From positions 43,851 to 107,850 of the forward strand of contig JANYDA010000058.1 in assembly GCA_025360005.1 (NCBI GenBank): a stretch of 64,000 nucleotides of DNA, in the 5' to 3' direction. The notes below the pieces were generated by a model. It ran no database searches, was not told where the DNA came from, and saw nothing but the letters and a program-made list of their open reading frames with translations. Below are positions 55,273-64,000 of this stretch, in pieces (position 1 is the first letter of the stretch; each line of letters opens with the position of its first letter). This stretch comes from Fibrobacteria bacterium (GTDB lineage: Bacteria > Fibrobacterota > Fibrobacteria > UBA11236). The position numbers and the translations under genes are program-made.

Positions 55273-56892
55273 CTATTTGACGGGTTCGAGCATGGGTTCG
55301 TGTTCCATGCGCTCCACGGCCTCAACCGGGACGGACGCCGTGGTGGCGAAGCGACCGCAGGCGAAGAGGAGAGCCGCCACCGAGAAGTAGGCGAAGACGA
55401 CTGCGGGATTCTGCAAGGCGCCCACCTCTTCGCCGTGCATCAAACCGAAGAAGGTGAGCACGCCCCCCGCCGCCGCGAATCCCGCCGCCTTCGCGAATTT
55501 GCGGTCGATGATGTAAACGGTAACCGCTCCCAGGACTACGCCGGAGAGGATGGACCCGCCGCCCAGAATGGACAGCCCGTGATACATGATCCCCACCTGC
55601 TTCATGGAGACGATCATTTCCGGCGTGATCTGATGGATGTTGGACACGGCGCCGAGGGAATTGTCGATCTGCAGCTTCGCCCAGGCGGCGAGCGAGGGTA
55701 TCAGCGCGACGATGATGGCGGGCGCGTGACGATGGGGGCTCTCCTGGAACGCCTGCGAACCGATCAGCATGCCGATGTAGAGGAGGATAGGCGATATCGC
55801 GACGACCGGGATCACCGCGGTCATGAGCGAGATGACGCCGAACCAGGACAGGACGATGACCATGAGTCCCGTGGCGGCGGAATAACCGATGCGGCCGCCC
55901 ATGGCCTTCCAGCCGGGATGGCCGATGTATACGGCGTTGATATACGGGTTGCCCATCAGGCATCCGATAAGGCTGATGACGCCGTCCGCCGTAAGGACCC
56001 GCGTGGTGGGATACTCGTCGCCGGCCGCCGATGCGCTGACCACGTTGTCCATGGCCTCCACCAGGTCGTAGATGCCGAACGGAATGGCTGTGACCAGGAT
56101 GGTCTTGAGGAAGGACCAATGGAGCCCGCCCAGGACCAGGCCGATGGCGGGATGCGGCACGGCGAATCCGAACGTCCCGAACGAGGATTTGAGGGCTTCC
56201 ACGCCCATGCCGCCGAAGTTCAGGCCCAACAGGTTGGAACCCCAGGCGATCAGGGTACCTGCCGCAATGGCCACCAGGCCGGCGGGGATGCCGCCGTATT
56301 TGACTCCGCCGAACCAGCTGATTAGGATGATGGCGAAACAGAGGACGCCGACCATCGGCGTCATGAACATCTCCAGGGCGGGCTTCATGGAGATGAAGGT
56401 GATCGCCACGCCCGCGAGCGCCCCGAGCAATGCGGCCTTGGGCGTGATCTTGCGGACGATGGGAGCCAGGAATCCGCCCCCCATCAATACAAAACTCTGG
56501 ATGAAGACCCAAACGAGCCCCGCCTGCCACCCCTTGATGGGATCTCCGGTTGCGAGCTTGACGGGCAGCATGATTACCAAGGTAACGATGAACATATGCG
56601 GCACGCTGATACCGGAAGGCAGCGCGCAGACGTCCGAGCGGCCGGACTTCTGGGCGAGACGGTAGGCCAGCCATGCGTAGTACACCGTGCTCATGCACAT
56701 CATCATTCCTGCCGCCGGAAGGATGCGCCCGAACACCAGGTCCCGCGGCATCTGAAGGACGTATAGGAGCAAGCCGCTCAGAGTCAGAAGATTGACCAGG
56801 ATGTTGGTGCCGAATCCGAATAGCGCGTTCCAATCGCCGGGCACCCAGAGCTTGGGCATGAAGAGGGAAGACCGTGGAGAAGTGGCTGTCAT
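55273..56892 (-). CDS. NCS2-family purine/pyrimidine permease
   Basis: A 539-residue permease with GGAG before the ATG. It has 12-14 hydrophobic segments and the NCS2/AzgA-like features MCMSTVYYAWLAYRLAQKSGRSDVCALPSGISVPH, IPFGIYDLVEAMDNVVSASAAGDEYPTTRVLTADG (the conserved acidic helix 8 region) and GGGSILSGVVLGA. The protein is probably a nucleobase or related N-heterocycle importer. It follows the isochorismatase-fold hydrolase on the same strand (91 bp), suggesting a uptake-plus-hydrolysis pair for a nitrogen compound. Confidence 0.82.
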   Translation of the reverse strand: MTATSPRSSLFMPKLWVPGDWNALFGFGTNILVNLLTLSGLLLYVLQMPRDLVFGRILPAAGMMMCMSTVYYAWLAYRLAQKSGRSDVCALPSGISVPHMFIVTLVIMLPVKLATGDPIKGWQAGLVWVFIQSFVLMGGGFLAPIVRKITPKAALLGALAGVAITFISMKPALEMFMTPMVGVLCFAIILISWFGGVKYGGIPAGLVAIAAGTLIAWGSNLLGLNFGGMGVEALKSSFGTFGFAVPHPAIGLVLGGLHWSFLKTILVTAIPFGIYDLVEAMDNVVSASAAGDEYPTTRVLTADGVISLIGCLMGNPYINAVYIGHPGWKAMGGRIGYSAATGLMVIVLSWFGVISLMTAVIPVVAISPILLYIGMLIGSQAFQESPHRHAPAIIVALIPSLAAWAKLQIDNSLGAVSNIHQITPEMIVSMKQVGIMYHGLSILGGGSILSGVVLGAVTVYIIDRKFAKAAGFAAAGGVLTFFGLMHGEEVGALQNPAVVFAYFSVAALLFACGRFATTASVPVEAVERMEHEPMLEPVK

Positions 56893-56983
56893 GATACATA
56901 CTCCTATGCGTTGAGAATGGAATAGCGGCGTGTGACTCGGCAGGGCGGTGCGCGAGCCATGCGCCGCGGTTGAAAACGCTCTC

Positions 56984-57661
56984 CTATCGGTCCCTCCCCA
57001 GGGCGACGAGTACCCGGGTCGAATCCGATACCCATCCGAAGATCCCGCCCTGGGCCTTGATCATCTTCAGGCCCATCTCGTGGAACTCCGGAAAGTACGA
57101 TGCGCAGCAGTCGCCGGGCACGATGCACTTGTAGCCGCGGTCGTTCGCTTCCCGGACCGTCGTGTGGACGCAGACTTCCGTTGTCACGCCGCAGACGATG
57201 AGGTTCTCGATGCCGCGTTGCTGGAGAAGGGAACCCAGACCGGTCGCGTAGAACGCGCCCTTGCCGGGTTTATCGATCACCGGCTCGCCGGGCAGCGGCT
57301 TCAAAGCCTCGACAATATCGTGACCCGCTTCGCCGCGGATCAGAATGCGTCCCATCGGACCCGGAGCGCCGATGCGAATGCTGGGGGCCCCGCGCTCGAT
57401 CTTCGCCTTGGGGGCGTCGCTCAGATCCGGAAGGTGACCCTCGCGGGTATGGATGATCAACATCTTCCGCCGCCGCGTGGCTTCGAGCAGCGCGCGGATC
57501 GGCCCGACCGCGCGTTGCAGGAGCGATACGTCGTTGCCGAGCGTTTCGCCGAACCCCCCCGGTTCCAGGAAATCCCGCTGCATATCTATGACAATGACCG
57601 CCGTGCAAGCAGGATCAATCGCAATCGCCTCGGGTTCTGCTTCCACGGTCACTGTGCTCAT
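56984..57661 (-). CDS. Isochorismatase-fold cysteine hydrolase (biuret/ureidoacrylate-hydrolase-like)
   Basis: A 225-residue enzyme. The ATG at 57659-57661 follows AAGGAAAAG and leaves the family-typical N-terminus. The triad is visible: Asp in VIVIDMQRDFLEPGGFG, Lys in IDKPGKGAFYATGL, and Cys in VCGVTTEVCVHTTVREAND. The cis-peptide GVTTEV motif is intact. The CVHTT-VREANDRGY-KC pattern is close to biuret- and cyanurate-pathway hydrolases, but I cannot assign the substrate. Co-directional with the NCS2 permease. Confidence 0.84.
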   Translation of the reverse strand: MSTVTVEAEPEAIAIDPACTAVIVIDMQRDFLEPGGFGETLGNDVSLLQRAVGPIRALLEATRRRKMLIIHTREGHLPDLSDAPKAKIERGAPSIRIGAPGPMGRILIRGEAGHDIVEALKPLPGEPVIDKPGKGAFYATGLGSLLQQRGIENLIVCGVTTEVCVHTTVREANDRGYKCIVPGDCCASYFPEFHEMGLKMIKAQGGIFGWVSDSTRVLVALGRDR

Positions 57662-57824
57662 CGCATCTTTTCCTTTGCCGCCCAAGTGCCCGCGGAGGGC
57701 ACTGCCTGTTCCGGCAGCAAATATATGCGAATCGGTTTGGCGGATGTTAGTGGAATCTGCGGAGAGGATGCAATCTTTATACTGGGATTTTGTCAGGTAG
57801 TGTCGGGTTTCGTTCACATAGCGT

Positions 57825-59422
<1,598 letters not shown>

Positions 59423-59452
59423 GGACGAGATTCCGGTTTCCGGGCCCGGATT

Positions 59453-59469
59453 TTAGTTAGTCAACTAAC
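59453..59469. promoter_or_regulatory. Likely TetR operator upstream of the TetR-gapA unit
   Basis: TTAGTT-AGTC-AACTAA, overlapping GTTAG-TCAA-CTAAC, is the kind of AT-rich short-spaced palindrome bound by TetR-family dimers. It lies 30 bases before the regulator start codon, consistent with autoregulation. Confidence 0.65.
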
Positions 59470-59730
59470 AATAACTGAAGGCAAAAAAAATGTCAAACCA
59501 GCCTCAGTCGGTGAAGTTCGCCAGGCTCCAGGGGTGGGCCCAGCGGCATTCAGCGCGCCGCTTCCGCGCCCTCCAGGCGATACGCCGGCATCGGGCTCAC
59601 CCGGCGCGAGTTCCCCGACCACGAAAGGCCCATGCCACCCGTAAAGGAGTGGCCCCCCTTGCCTCCCCGGGCCCGGGAAGCGGTTCCCGGGCCGGCGGAT
59701 CTGGAACCCATGGCCGCCGCGACCGCCAGG
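59470..59730. other. Intergenic region with a strong GC hairpin
   Basis: No gene recognised in ~260 bp. It contains a perfect ten-base-pair hairpin, GGCCCGGGAA / TTCCCGGGCC with loop GCGG (59670-59693). The hairpin is 38-61 bases beyond the stop of the next minus-strand gene and could act as its RNA end. Confidence 0.55.
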
Positions 59731-60234
59731 TCAATACATCTCTTTCTCTTTTTCGCTAAGTGGTTCATGAATCTCCTTCGAGTGCCATTCGAACCACTTC
59801 TCGAATTTGGTTCCAAATATTTCAAGCTCCCTCTTCACAATTTCCCTGAAAAATGGATGCTTCAATTTTTTCACAAAGTAGACCTGCCATTCATCGTACT
59901 CCAGGATTTTTTTCAATTTTTTTTCATCGCGCACGGTGGAAATAAACTCGTCAATGGTATTTATCCACAAGTAAGCGAAGGATTTAATCGTATAGTAATC
60001 TTCTTCGCCGAGCTTGGATTTCCAGTCAGCCAGATTTTGAACATCTATGTGCTCCTTTAGCAAAACCTGTATTCTGGGGTTGGATATCACTATCTTGTCA
60101 ATCTCATACAACCTTTCGGTTATTCTGTAAACCGTGGAATAATACTCGCCTCGTTTGGTGGAATAAAAAGAACTATAAGAAAACACCAAAGCCAGGAGCG
60201 AGACAATAGCAATAACCCATTCAGCGATATCCAT
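59731..60234 (-). CDS. Hypothetical membrane-anchored protein, AT-rich
   Basis: A 167-residue protein. One N-terminal membrane helix (EWVIAIVSLLALVFSYSSFY) is followed by a mostly helical, charged cytoplasmic-type domain: RITERLYEIDKIVIS, DWKSKLGEEDYYTIKSFAYLWINTIDEF, and a Glu/Lys-rich end. It resembles short helical proteins often seen in accessory or defence regions, but I cannot name a family. Its base composition is markedly more AT-rich than the genes to its left, a sign of transfer. Isolated. Confidence 0.7.
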   Translation of the reverse strand: MDIAEWVIAIVSLLALVFSYSSFYSTKRGEYYSTVYRITERLYEIDKIVISNPRIQVLLKEHIDVQNLADWKSKLGEEDYYTIKSFAYLWINTIDEFISTVRDEKKLKKILEYDEWQVYFVKKLKHPFFREIVKRELEIFGTKFEKWFEWHSKEIHEPLSEKEKEMY

Positions 60235-60898
60235 TTTAGATCATCCTTTCCGTGTTGAAGAAGCAACAATAATTAAAGGAACTCTTTTCAAATTACCTGT
60301 TTTCCTTGCTCTTACCTTTGATCCGGTGCTTTGCCTTTCCTCCTTTTCGCTATGCTTTGACCTCTATCGGAGCCTTATCAGCGGAGATGCGGATTATAGC
60401 TCCTACTCGGGGCCGCGGTTTTCATCCCGACATAAATTTTTTCAGGTCTTTCGAGGCCATCTCAAAGTCTACAACCGGGTTTCCCACCCTGGTTCCCTTT
60501 ACAGATTTTGATTTCTCTCCCCAAAAAAAATACTCCTAAACTACTTGCCCGAAGAAAGCCCTTGGCGAAGCCCGGAACGAACAGAGTCTCAAACATTTGG
60601 ACTATTGAGCGATGCGCCTTGGGCTGTTGTTCAAATCGGAGGGTTGGCAAGCACTACATGAGGTAACCTGGACCGCAGCGCTTTTGACATGGATTTAGGA
60701 GATAAAGGCTGAATTGAGGCCAAAAATGACGATATCAACATCGGACAGGAGTGGAGCCAAGGTAGGATTTGGTCAAAGAGGAGGATTATGGTTGGGAAAC
60801 GGCTTCGATTTACCTATGCTCTCCTATAGCTTCATCGAATGGCCGGAATACTCGGGCCATCGAACTTTTTCAGGAAGAAGCATAGAAAGCAGTGAACC
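60235..60898. other. Long region without a recognisable gene
   Basis: About 660 bp. On the minus strand, around 60440-60530, a short open frame of roughly 35 codons (ending KDLKKFMSG) has coding-like flavour but no known relative, and the same frame continues after stops. This may be decayed coding sequence. The right part is the leader of the RRM gene. Confidence 0.4.
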
Positions 60899-61213
60899 GT
60901 GGGAAATCGTCTCTACGTAGGAAATTTGTCGTTCAACACCACGCAAGAAACCATCAAGTCGGAATTCTCAGCCGTCGGTGAGGTCAGGGAAGTGGGCATG
61001 CCCATCGATCGCGAGACGGGTCAACCCCGTGGCTTCGCCTTCGTCACCATGGGCTCCGACCAAGCTGCCAGCGCAGCCATAGCGCAGCTCAACGGGAAAA
61101 CACTCGATGGGCGTGCCATCAAGGTCAACGAAGCGGAAGAACGCCCTCAGCGCGGTGGCGGAGGCGGTGGTGGTGGTGGCTATGGCGGCGGTGGCCGCGG
61201 TCGCGACCGCTAA
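60899..61213 (+). CDS. Glycine-rich RRM RNA-binding protein
   Basis: A 104-residue single-RRM protein. The GTG at 60899 starts VGNRLYVGNLSFNTTQETI; RNP2 is LYVGNL (residues 5-10) and RNP1 is RGFAFVTM (about 44-51). The domain is followed by a tail of mostly glycine and arginine. Such proteins are common in bacteria and cyanobacteria, often cold-inducible and thought to act as RNA chaperones. A ribosome site is not obvious. It is the only clear plus-strand gene in the right-hand accessory block. Confidence 0.88.
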   Translation: MGNRLYVGNLSFNTTQETIKSEFSAVGEVREVGMPIDRETGQPRGFAFVTMGSDQAASAAIAQLNGKTLDGRAIKVNEAEERPQRGGGGGGGGGYGGGGRGRDR

Positions 61214-61299
61214 TAATAAATTCGGTGCGTCGGTACCTCGGGCAATTGCTGCCATTGTGCTTTGGGGCGCGAGTACACGACCCGTGACATATAGCTTCA

Positions 61300-61333
61300 G
61301 GCATGCCAAAGTGCGTCGGCATTTTGGCATGCC
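61300..61333. repeat. Perfect 11-bp inverted repeat with 12-bp spacer
   Basis: GGCATGCCAAA at 61300-61310 and its exact complement TTTGGCATGCC at 61323-61333. Each arm itself contains the palindrome GGCATGCC. It sits between convergent genes and may be a bidirectional transcription end, though there is no T tract; a recombination or protein-binding site is also possible. Confidence 0.7.
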
Positions 61334-61412
61334 AGGGGTATGTGCTTTTTCCATGCATGGAGTGGTCAGGGAGCCGTTCTCTCGTACCCCTGACAACAAG
61401 GGTGATTGATAC

Positions 61413-61799
61413 TCATTGGCCTTGAGGCGGCTGCCAAAGCTCGACCTTGTTTCCCTCCGGATCAATGACCCAGGCAAATTTCCCATATTCGGAGTCGTCA
61501 ATCTTCTCGAGCACATTGCAGCCTTCTTCCTTCAAGGCATTGACCAAGGCGTGGAGGTCTTCCACCCGGTAGTTGACCATGAAGGGAGCGGAGCTAGGGG
61601 CAAACTGCTTACTTTCCTGCGGACTTATGAGCCAGGCAGTTGTGCCTGCAACCGGTTTACCCTCGGCATCGGTCCAAGGGAAGGCAGCCCCGCCCCAGGC
61701 TTGGACGTCGATTCCCAAGTGTCGCTTGTACCAAGCCCGCAGTGATGGGGCGTCTTTGGCCTTGAAGAAGATGCCGCCGATGCCAGTGACTCGTTTCAT
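61413..61799 (-). CDS. Glyoxalase/bleomycin-resistance-fold (VOC) protein
   Basis: A 128-residue VOC protein. The ATG at 61797-61799 follows a GGAGG site at correct distance, and the sequence begins MKRVTGIGGIFFKAKDAPSLRAWYKRHLGID. The second half has MVNYRVEDLHALVNALKEEGCNVLEKI and the metal-ligand-type end VIDPEGNKVELWQPPQG. One module, probably dimeric. Substrate unknown. Longer frames upstream are not supported. Confidence 0.88.
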   Translation of the reverse strand: MKRVTGIGGIFFKAKDAPSLRAWYKRHLGIDVQAWGGAAFPWTDAEGKPVAGTTAWLISPQESKQFAPSSAPFMVNYRVEDLHALVNALKEEGCNVLEKIDDSEYGKFAWVIDPEGNKVELWQPPQGQ

Positions 61800-62007
61800 G
61801 TGACCTCCGATGCACGGTGATGTCGAGAGAAATGTTTCTTCTGCGGCCCAACAAGGTATTAAACCGCACATCTTTCTTCTCTTGTCCCAAAATTTACAAC
61901 TTCTGGAATTGGCTGACGTAGACTGCAGCGAAAGACTTCGCAGAAAGTCAGCGCAGCCGAAACCCGGTCCAACTGGTCGGGCCTGCTCCAAGACCATGTG
62001 GGCGGAC

Positions 62008-62217
62008 TCCCATATTCAAGTACTGCTGAATCACGTCCGCGCCGCCTGCGATGCGATTGTCGCGACCGCCCGCGGACTCTCGAGCCCGCCTGAGGGCACT
62101 CTCCGGGCCGCCGTTGACGAAGTAGAAGGTCGTCCCGCCCGGGCGGACCCATGGTTCGCGCTTCTCGTGGGTAAGAACGTATGCCGGCGTGTGAAACGGT
62201 GCCTCCTCCGGCCAACT
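62008..62217 (-). pseudogene. Internal fragment of a dihydrofolate-reductase-like (RibD C-terminal) protein
   Basis: About 70 codons, read on the minus strand right after the phosphotransferase stop, spell SWPEEAPFHTPAYVLTHEKR and later FYFVNGGPESALRRARES and AGGADVIQQYLNMG. These are the conserved middle blocks of DHFR-fold RibD-like proteins. The first ~90 and the last ~40 residues expected for the family are absent and no start codon belongs to it. Confidence 0.72.
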
Positions 62218-62221
62218 GCGG

Positions 62222-63016
62222 TCAAGGCGATTGTTCGCCCGACTCGCTCCAGGTATAGAGCCATCGCGCGTGGCTTCGGTACATCGCAGGATGATCCTTA
62301 AGCGCAACGACTCCCTTGCTGCGGACGTAATCCTCAGTCCATGCCGCAATGGCATGCAATCGATCGATCGTGGTGCGGATCAAATCGGCACAACCGTAGC
62401 GCGCCGTCTCTCCCACTGCACCGTAGCTGGCCAGGAAAAATTCCAAGCGTGCCGCCATAATCGGCGCCTGGAACGGAGATTTTTCGCCGGTAATCGCGTC
62501 GTCGCCCGTGTCGGGCCCTGGCATCAAAGGAACGAATCTGTAAGCGGTGTAGGCAAGGTCCCAAAGTCGAGAGCCGGGTGCGCACATATCGAAGTCGATG
62601 GCCCCGACAAAGCGCCCTTTGCTGAATATGCAATTGTAAGGAGCAAAATCGTTGTGACAGATGACTTCCCGTGGGCCGGATGGGGGAAGGCCCCACCTGG
62701 CGTTTGGCGCGGAGAAGTCGGCAGTCGCATCGTGCCATTCGCGCAAGGAGCGGGCAACATCAGTCAGTACCTGTTCTGTCCAGACCCATTCAGGCATATC
62801 ATGCGGGACATCGCCAGGAATGAAAGAAAGAACCTCACGACCAACCTCATCTAGTCCGAGAGGTTCCGGTACCCAGAGTAATCCCTTGGCACGAACATGT
62901 GCAAGCAGTCGGTGAACCGTAGGCGTCCACGGGCCAGGACTTCTTCGTACGGTGTCCCCGATCCTGACGACTTTCGTTACGTTTCCCCCGGCGAGCTCTT
63001 CTTCTTGCGTTGACAA
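62222..63016 (-). CDS. APH-family phosphotransferase
   Basis: A 264-residue kinase-like enzyme of the aminoglycoside phosphotransferase family. TTG at 63014-63016, six bases after GGAG, gives the natural beginning LAGGNVTKVVRIGDTVRRSPGPW. The catalytic loop is VICHNDFAPYNCIFSKG (HND), followed by the metal-binding GAIDFDMCAPG. The C-terminal helices end LYTWSESGEQSP. Family members phosphorylate antibiotics or small metabolites; this subgroup is mostly uncharacterised. Confidence 0.87.
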   Translation of the reverse strand: MSTQEEELAGGNVTKVVRIGDTVRRSPGPWTPTVHRLLAHVRAKGLLWVPEPLGLDEVGREVLSFIPGDVPHDMPEWVWTEQVLTDVARSLREWHDATADFSAPNARWGLPPSGPREVICHNDFAPYNCIFSKGRFVGAIDFDMCAPGSRLWDLAYTAYRFVPLMPGPDTGDDAITGEKSPFQAPIMAARLEFFLASYGAVGETARYGCADLIRTTIDRLHAIAAWTEDYVRSKGVVALKDHPAMYRSHARWLYTWSESGEQSP

Positions 63017-63444
63017 CTATGCTCCAAGACGTCTAATTGGCTATCGGAAAAAGATAAGCCATAGTCGCTGTGCCGTCCAACCCTGCCAACATGGGGTAAT
63101 TCCACCGAATGAAATGAGGTTTCCGGAAGACTATCATGGATGTTTTATTACCGATTTTCCAAGGTCTTTTCCTTCCAGCGCATGCATTTTTTCTTCTCTT
63201 GGGGGCGGTTTTTGCCCTTTCAATGCAACTCAAAGTCACAACGGGGGTGAAACAGAGTAGTGACAGCGATTCCGCCAATGAACCTATTCATTCCTTTTTC
63301 CGATATTCCATTTTTTGCTCCAGCATTATCATGAATTGAATAGGCTTTTTCAAACTCATCCGTTTGAGCAAGGAGCATGACGGCCGAGGATTGCCGGTTT
63401 GAACCGATTGTTATACGGCGCATAAAAACCATTATTATTGGTGT
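63017..63444. other. Region without a clear gene; attC-like start sequence
   Basis: About 430 bp. Small open frames exist on both strands without recognisable relatives. On the minus strand, 22 bases after the ParE-type stop, GTATAACAATCGGTTCAAAC (63404-63423) resembles the left end of integron attC sites, but no complementary right arm was found. Confidence 0.35.
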
Positions 63445-63741
63445 TTATTCTTTGATTCCACTCAGGGGAAGGATCTGTTTAAAGTGACGTATCGTTAAGA
63501 TGTAAGCGGTCTCGTCTTTAATTTTGTAGATAATCCGGTAGTTACCATATATCAACTGCCGAATGCTCGCCGCTTCAACTTCTGGCACCGCGCGTCCAGC
63601 GCGCGTAAAGTCTTTTATTGTGGCCATTTTTTTTAGAAGCTTGTCGGACCAACGGATCGCATTGGATGGGCCGTCCATTTCGATGTATCCATAGATCTCC
63701 TCCAAACGTTTGTATGCAACGTCTGTCCAAAGAACCTTCAT
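63445..63741 (-). CDS. ParE/RelE-superfamily toxin
   Basis: A 98-residue toxin: MKVLWTDVAYKRLEEIYGYI, then NAIRWSDKLLKKMATIKDFTRAGRAVPEVEAASIRQLIYGNYRIIYKI and ILTIRHFKQILPL, the order seen in ParE/RelE proteins (two helices, then strands with the conserved RxIY...YRIIY and HxRR-like positions). The ATG overlaps the stop of the antitoxin-like frame (ATGA), as in many TA operons. Target (gyrase or mRNA) cannot be told. Confidence 0.87.
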   Translation of the reverse strand: MKVLWTDVAYKRLEEIYGYIEMDGPSNAIRWSDKLLKKMATIKDFTRAGRAVPEVEAASIRQLIYGNYRIIYKIKDETAYILTIRHFKQILPLSGIKE

Positions 63742-63866
63742 TTTTTGGTTCTCTTGGCGAGCATCTCCTTAATTTTTCCGTTTGGGTAGACTCTCTTATT
63801 TTTGATATCATCTTCAGCCGCCGCCAGATCTGAGAGCAGCTCGACTTTATCTAGCAAAGCTGCGAA
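63738..63866 (-). pseudogene. C-terminal remnant of the cognate antitoxin
   Basis: The minus strand before the toxin reads EFAALLDKVELLSDLAAAED, then DIKNKRVYPNGKIKEMLAKR, and ends TKK with a stop overlapping the toxin start. This matches the C-terminal, toxin-binding half of Phd/YefM-type antitoxins. The N-terminal DNA-binding half is absent: upstream of ~63866 the sequence is the 23-bp repeat cluster, and the frame reaches a stop without ATG. A TTG at 63855-63857 could still give a ~39-residue antitoxin lacking DNA binding. Confidence 0.6.
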
Positions 63867-63953
63867 TTCCGGTTCATTGGATCCACCGTTCCGGAGCCAT
63901 TGGATCCACCCTTCCAGGGGGATTGGATCCGGGATTCCGCTTGCATTGGATCC
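63867..63953. repeat. Tandem 23-bp-periodic repeat cluster
   Basis: The core ATTGGATCC begins at 63876, 63899, 63922 and 63945, exactly 23 bases apart. The rest of each unit is partly conserved (a TTCC at the same offset in the first three). A partial unit precedes the first core. The array may continue beyond the window in altered form. Confidence 0.85.
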
Positions 63954-63991
63954 AGTTTAGGGCTTTTTCCCGGAACGGTGGATCCAATGAA
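63873..63991. repeat. 22-bp perfect inverted repeat flanking the repeat cluster
   Basis: The 22 bases at 63873-63894 occur as an exact reverse complement at 63970-63991; with two mismatches the match extends to 63867 and 63997. The arms include the repeat core, so one unit is in opposite orientation. The size (~120-130 bp) and ends suggest a small non-coding mobile or hairpin element. Confidence 0.75.
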
Positions 63992-64000
63992 GTGGAACGC

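Noticed and set aside
60714..60920. Short plus-strand frame upstream of the RRM gene
   Set aside because: It overlaps the RRM gene in another frame and has no recognisable relatives.
63867..63997. Repeat cluster as a CRISPR array
   Set aside because: The units are contiguous at 23 bp with only short, partly conserved remainders, so there are no unique spacers, and no cas gene is visible.

Overview
The window most likely comes from an uncultivated member of the Fibrobacterota, probably from soil or sediment. Three things point there: three complete fibro-slime domain proteins of more than 1000 residues each, a TIGR02147-family regulator (a family expanded in Fibrobacter), and several secreted proteins ending in type IX secretion-like sorting tails. 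Base composition is GC-rich over the first ~59 kb and visibly more AT-rich after that. All identifications rest on reading the sequence; no database search was run.

Layout. 1-2.1 kb: the tail of a large surface protein, a His-rich EamA exporter, and a HigA antitoxin whose HigB toxin survives only as a C-terminal stub. 2.1-9.9 kb: two divergently transcribed peptide-type ABC importers, each with binding protein and two permeases but no ATPase. 9.9-12.4 kb: lipoprotein, gluconokinase and a secreted ThuA-like protein. 12.6-20.7 kb: two tandem outer-membrane barrel paralogues, a polytopic His-rich membrane protein fused to TPRs, a large lipoprotein and its TIGR02147 regulator. 20.9-22.8 kb: one fused double ABC ATPase, the obvious candidate to energise the two ATPase-less importers. 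22.9-36.5 kb: a polysaccharide/adhesion block with a clan GH-A-like hydrolase, a GH44 endoglucanase and three tandem fibro-slime proteins. 36.7-42.3 kb: a small secreted Cys/Lys protein with its own promoter and terminator, a PhnB-like protein, a secreted esterase, a sorbosone-type dehydrogenase and a propeller protein. 42.7-44.5 kb: modA and modE with a ModE-like operator but no modBC.

44.6-47.4 kb is a decay zone: a frameshifted aldo/keto reductase, a stub of a dihydrofolate-reductase-like gene and a heavily deleted RND efflux gene. 47.4-59.4 kb returns to ordinary genes: ilvA, a TfoX-like protein, a DUF748-like protein, a GT-C glycosyltransferase without an obvious start codon, secreted lipoprotein and CBM-like proteins, an NCS2 permease, an isochorismatase-fold hydrolase, gapA and a TetR regulator with a palindromic operator. 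59.7-64 kb looks like acquired accessory DNA: an AT-rich membrane protein, an RRM protein, a glyoxalase-fold protein, a second DHFR-like remnant, a phosphotransferase, and a ParE-type toxin whose antitoxin is cut short next to a 23-bp-periodic repeat cluster at the right edge.

How the parts work together. Secreted GH44/GH-A enzymes, esterase, dehydrogenase and fibro-slime proteins suggest plant-polymer attachment and breakdown at the cell surface. The importers and outer-membrane barrels would handle uptake. The TIGR02147 regulator, ModE and TetR give local control. No rRNA, tRNA, complete insertion sequence or CRISPR array was recognised.
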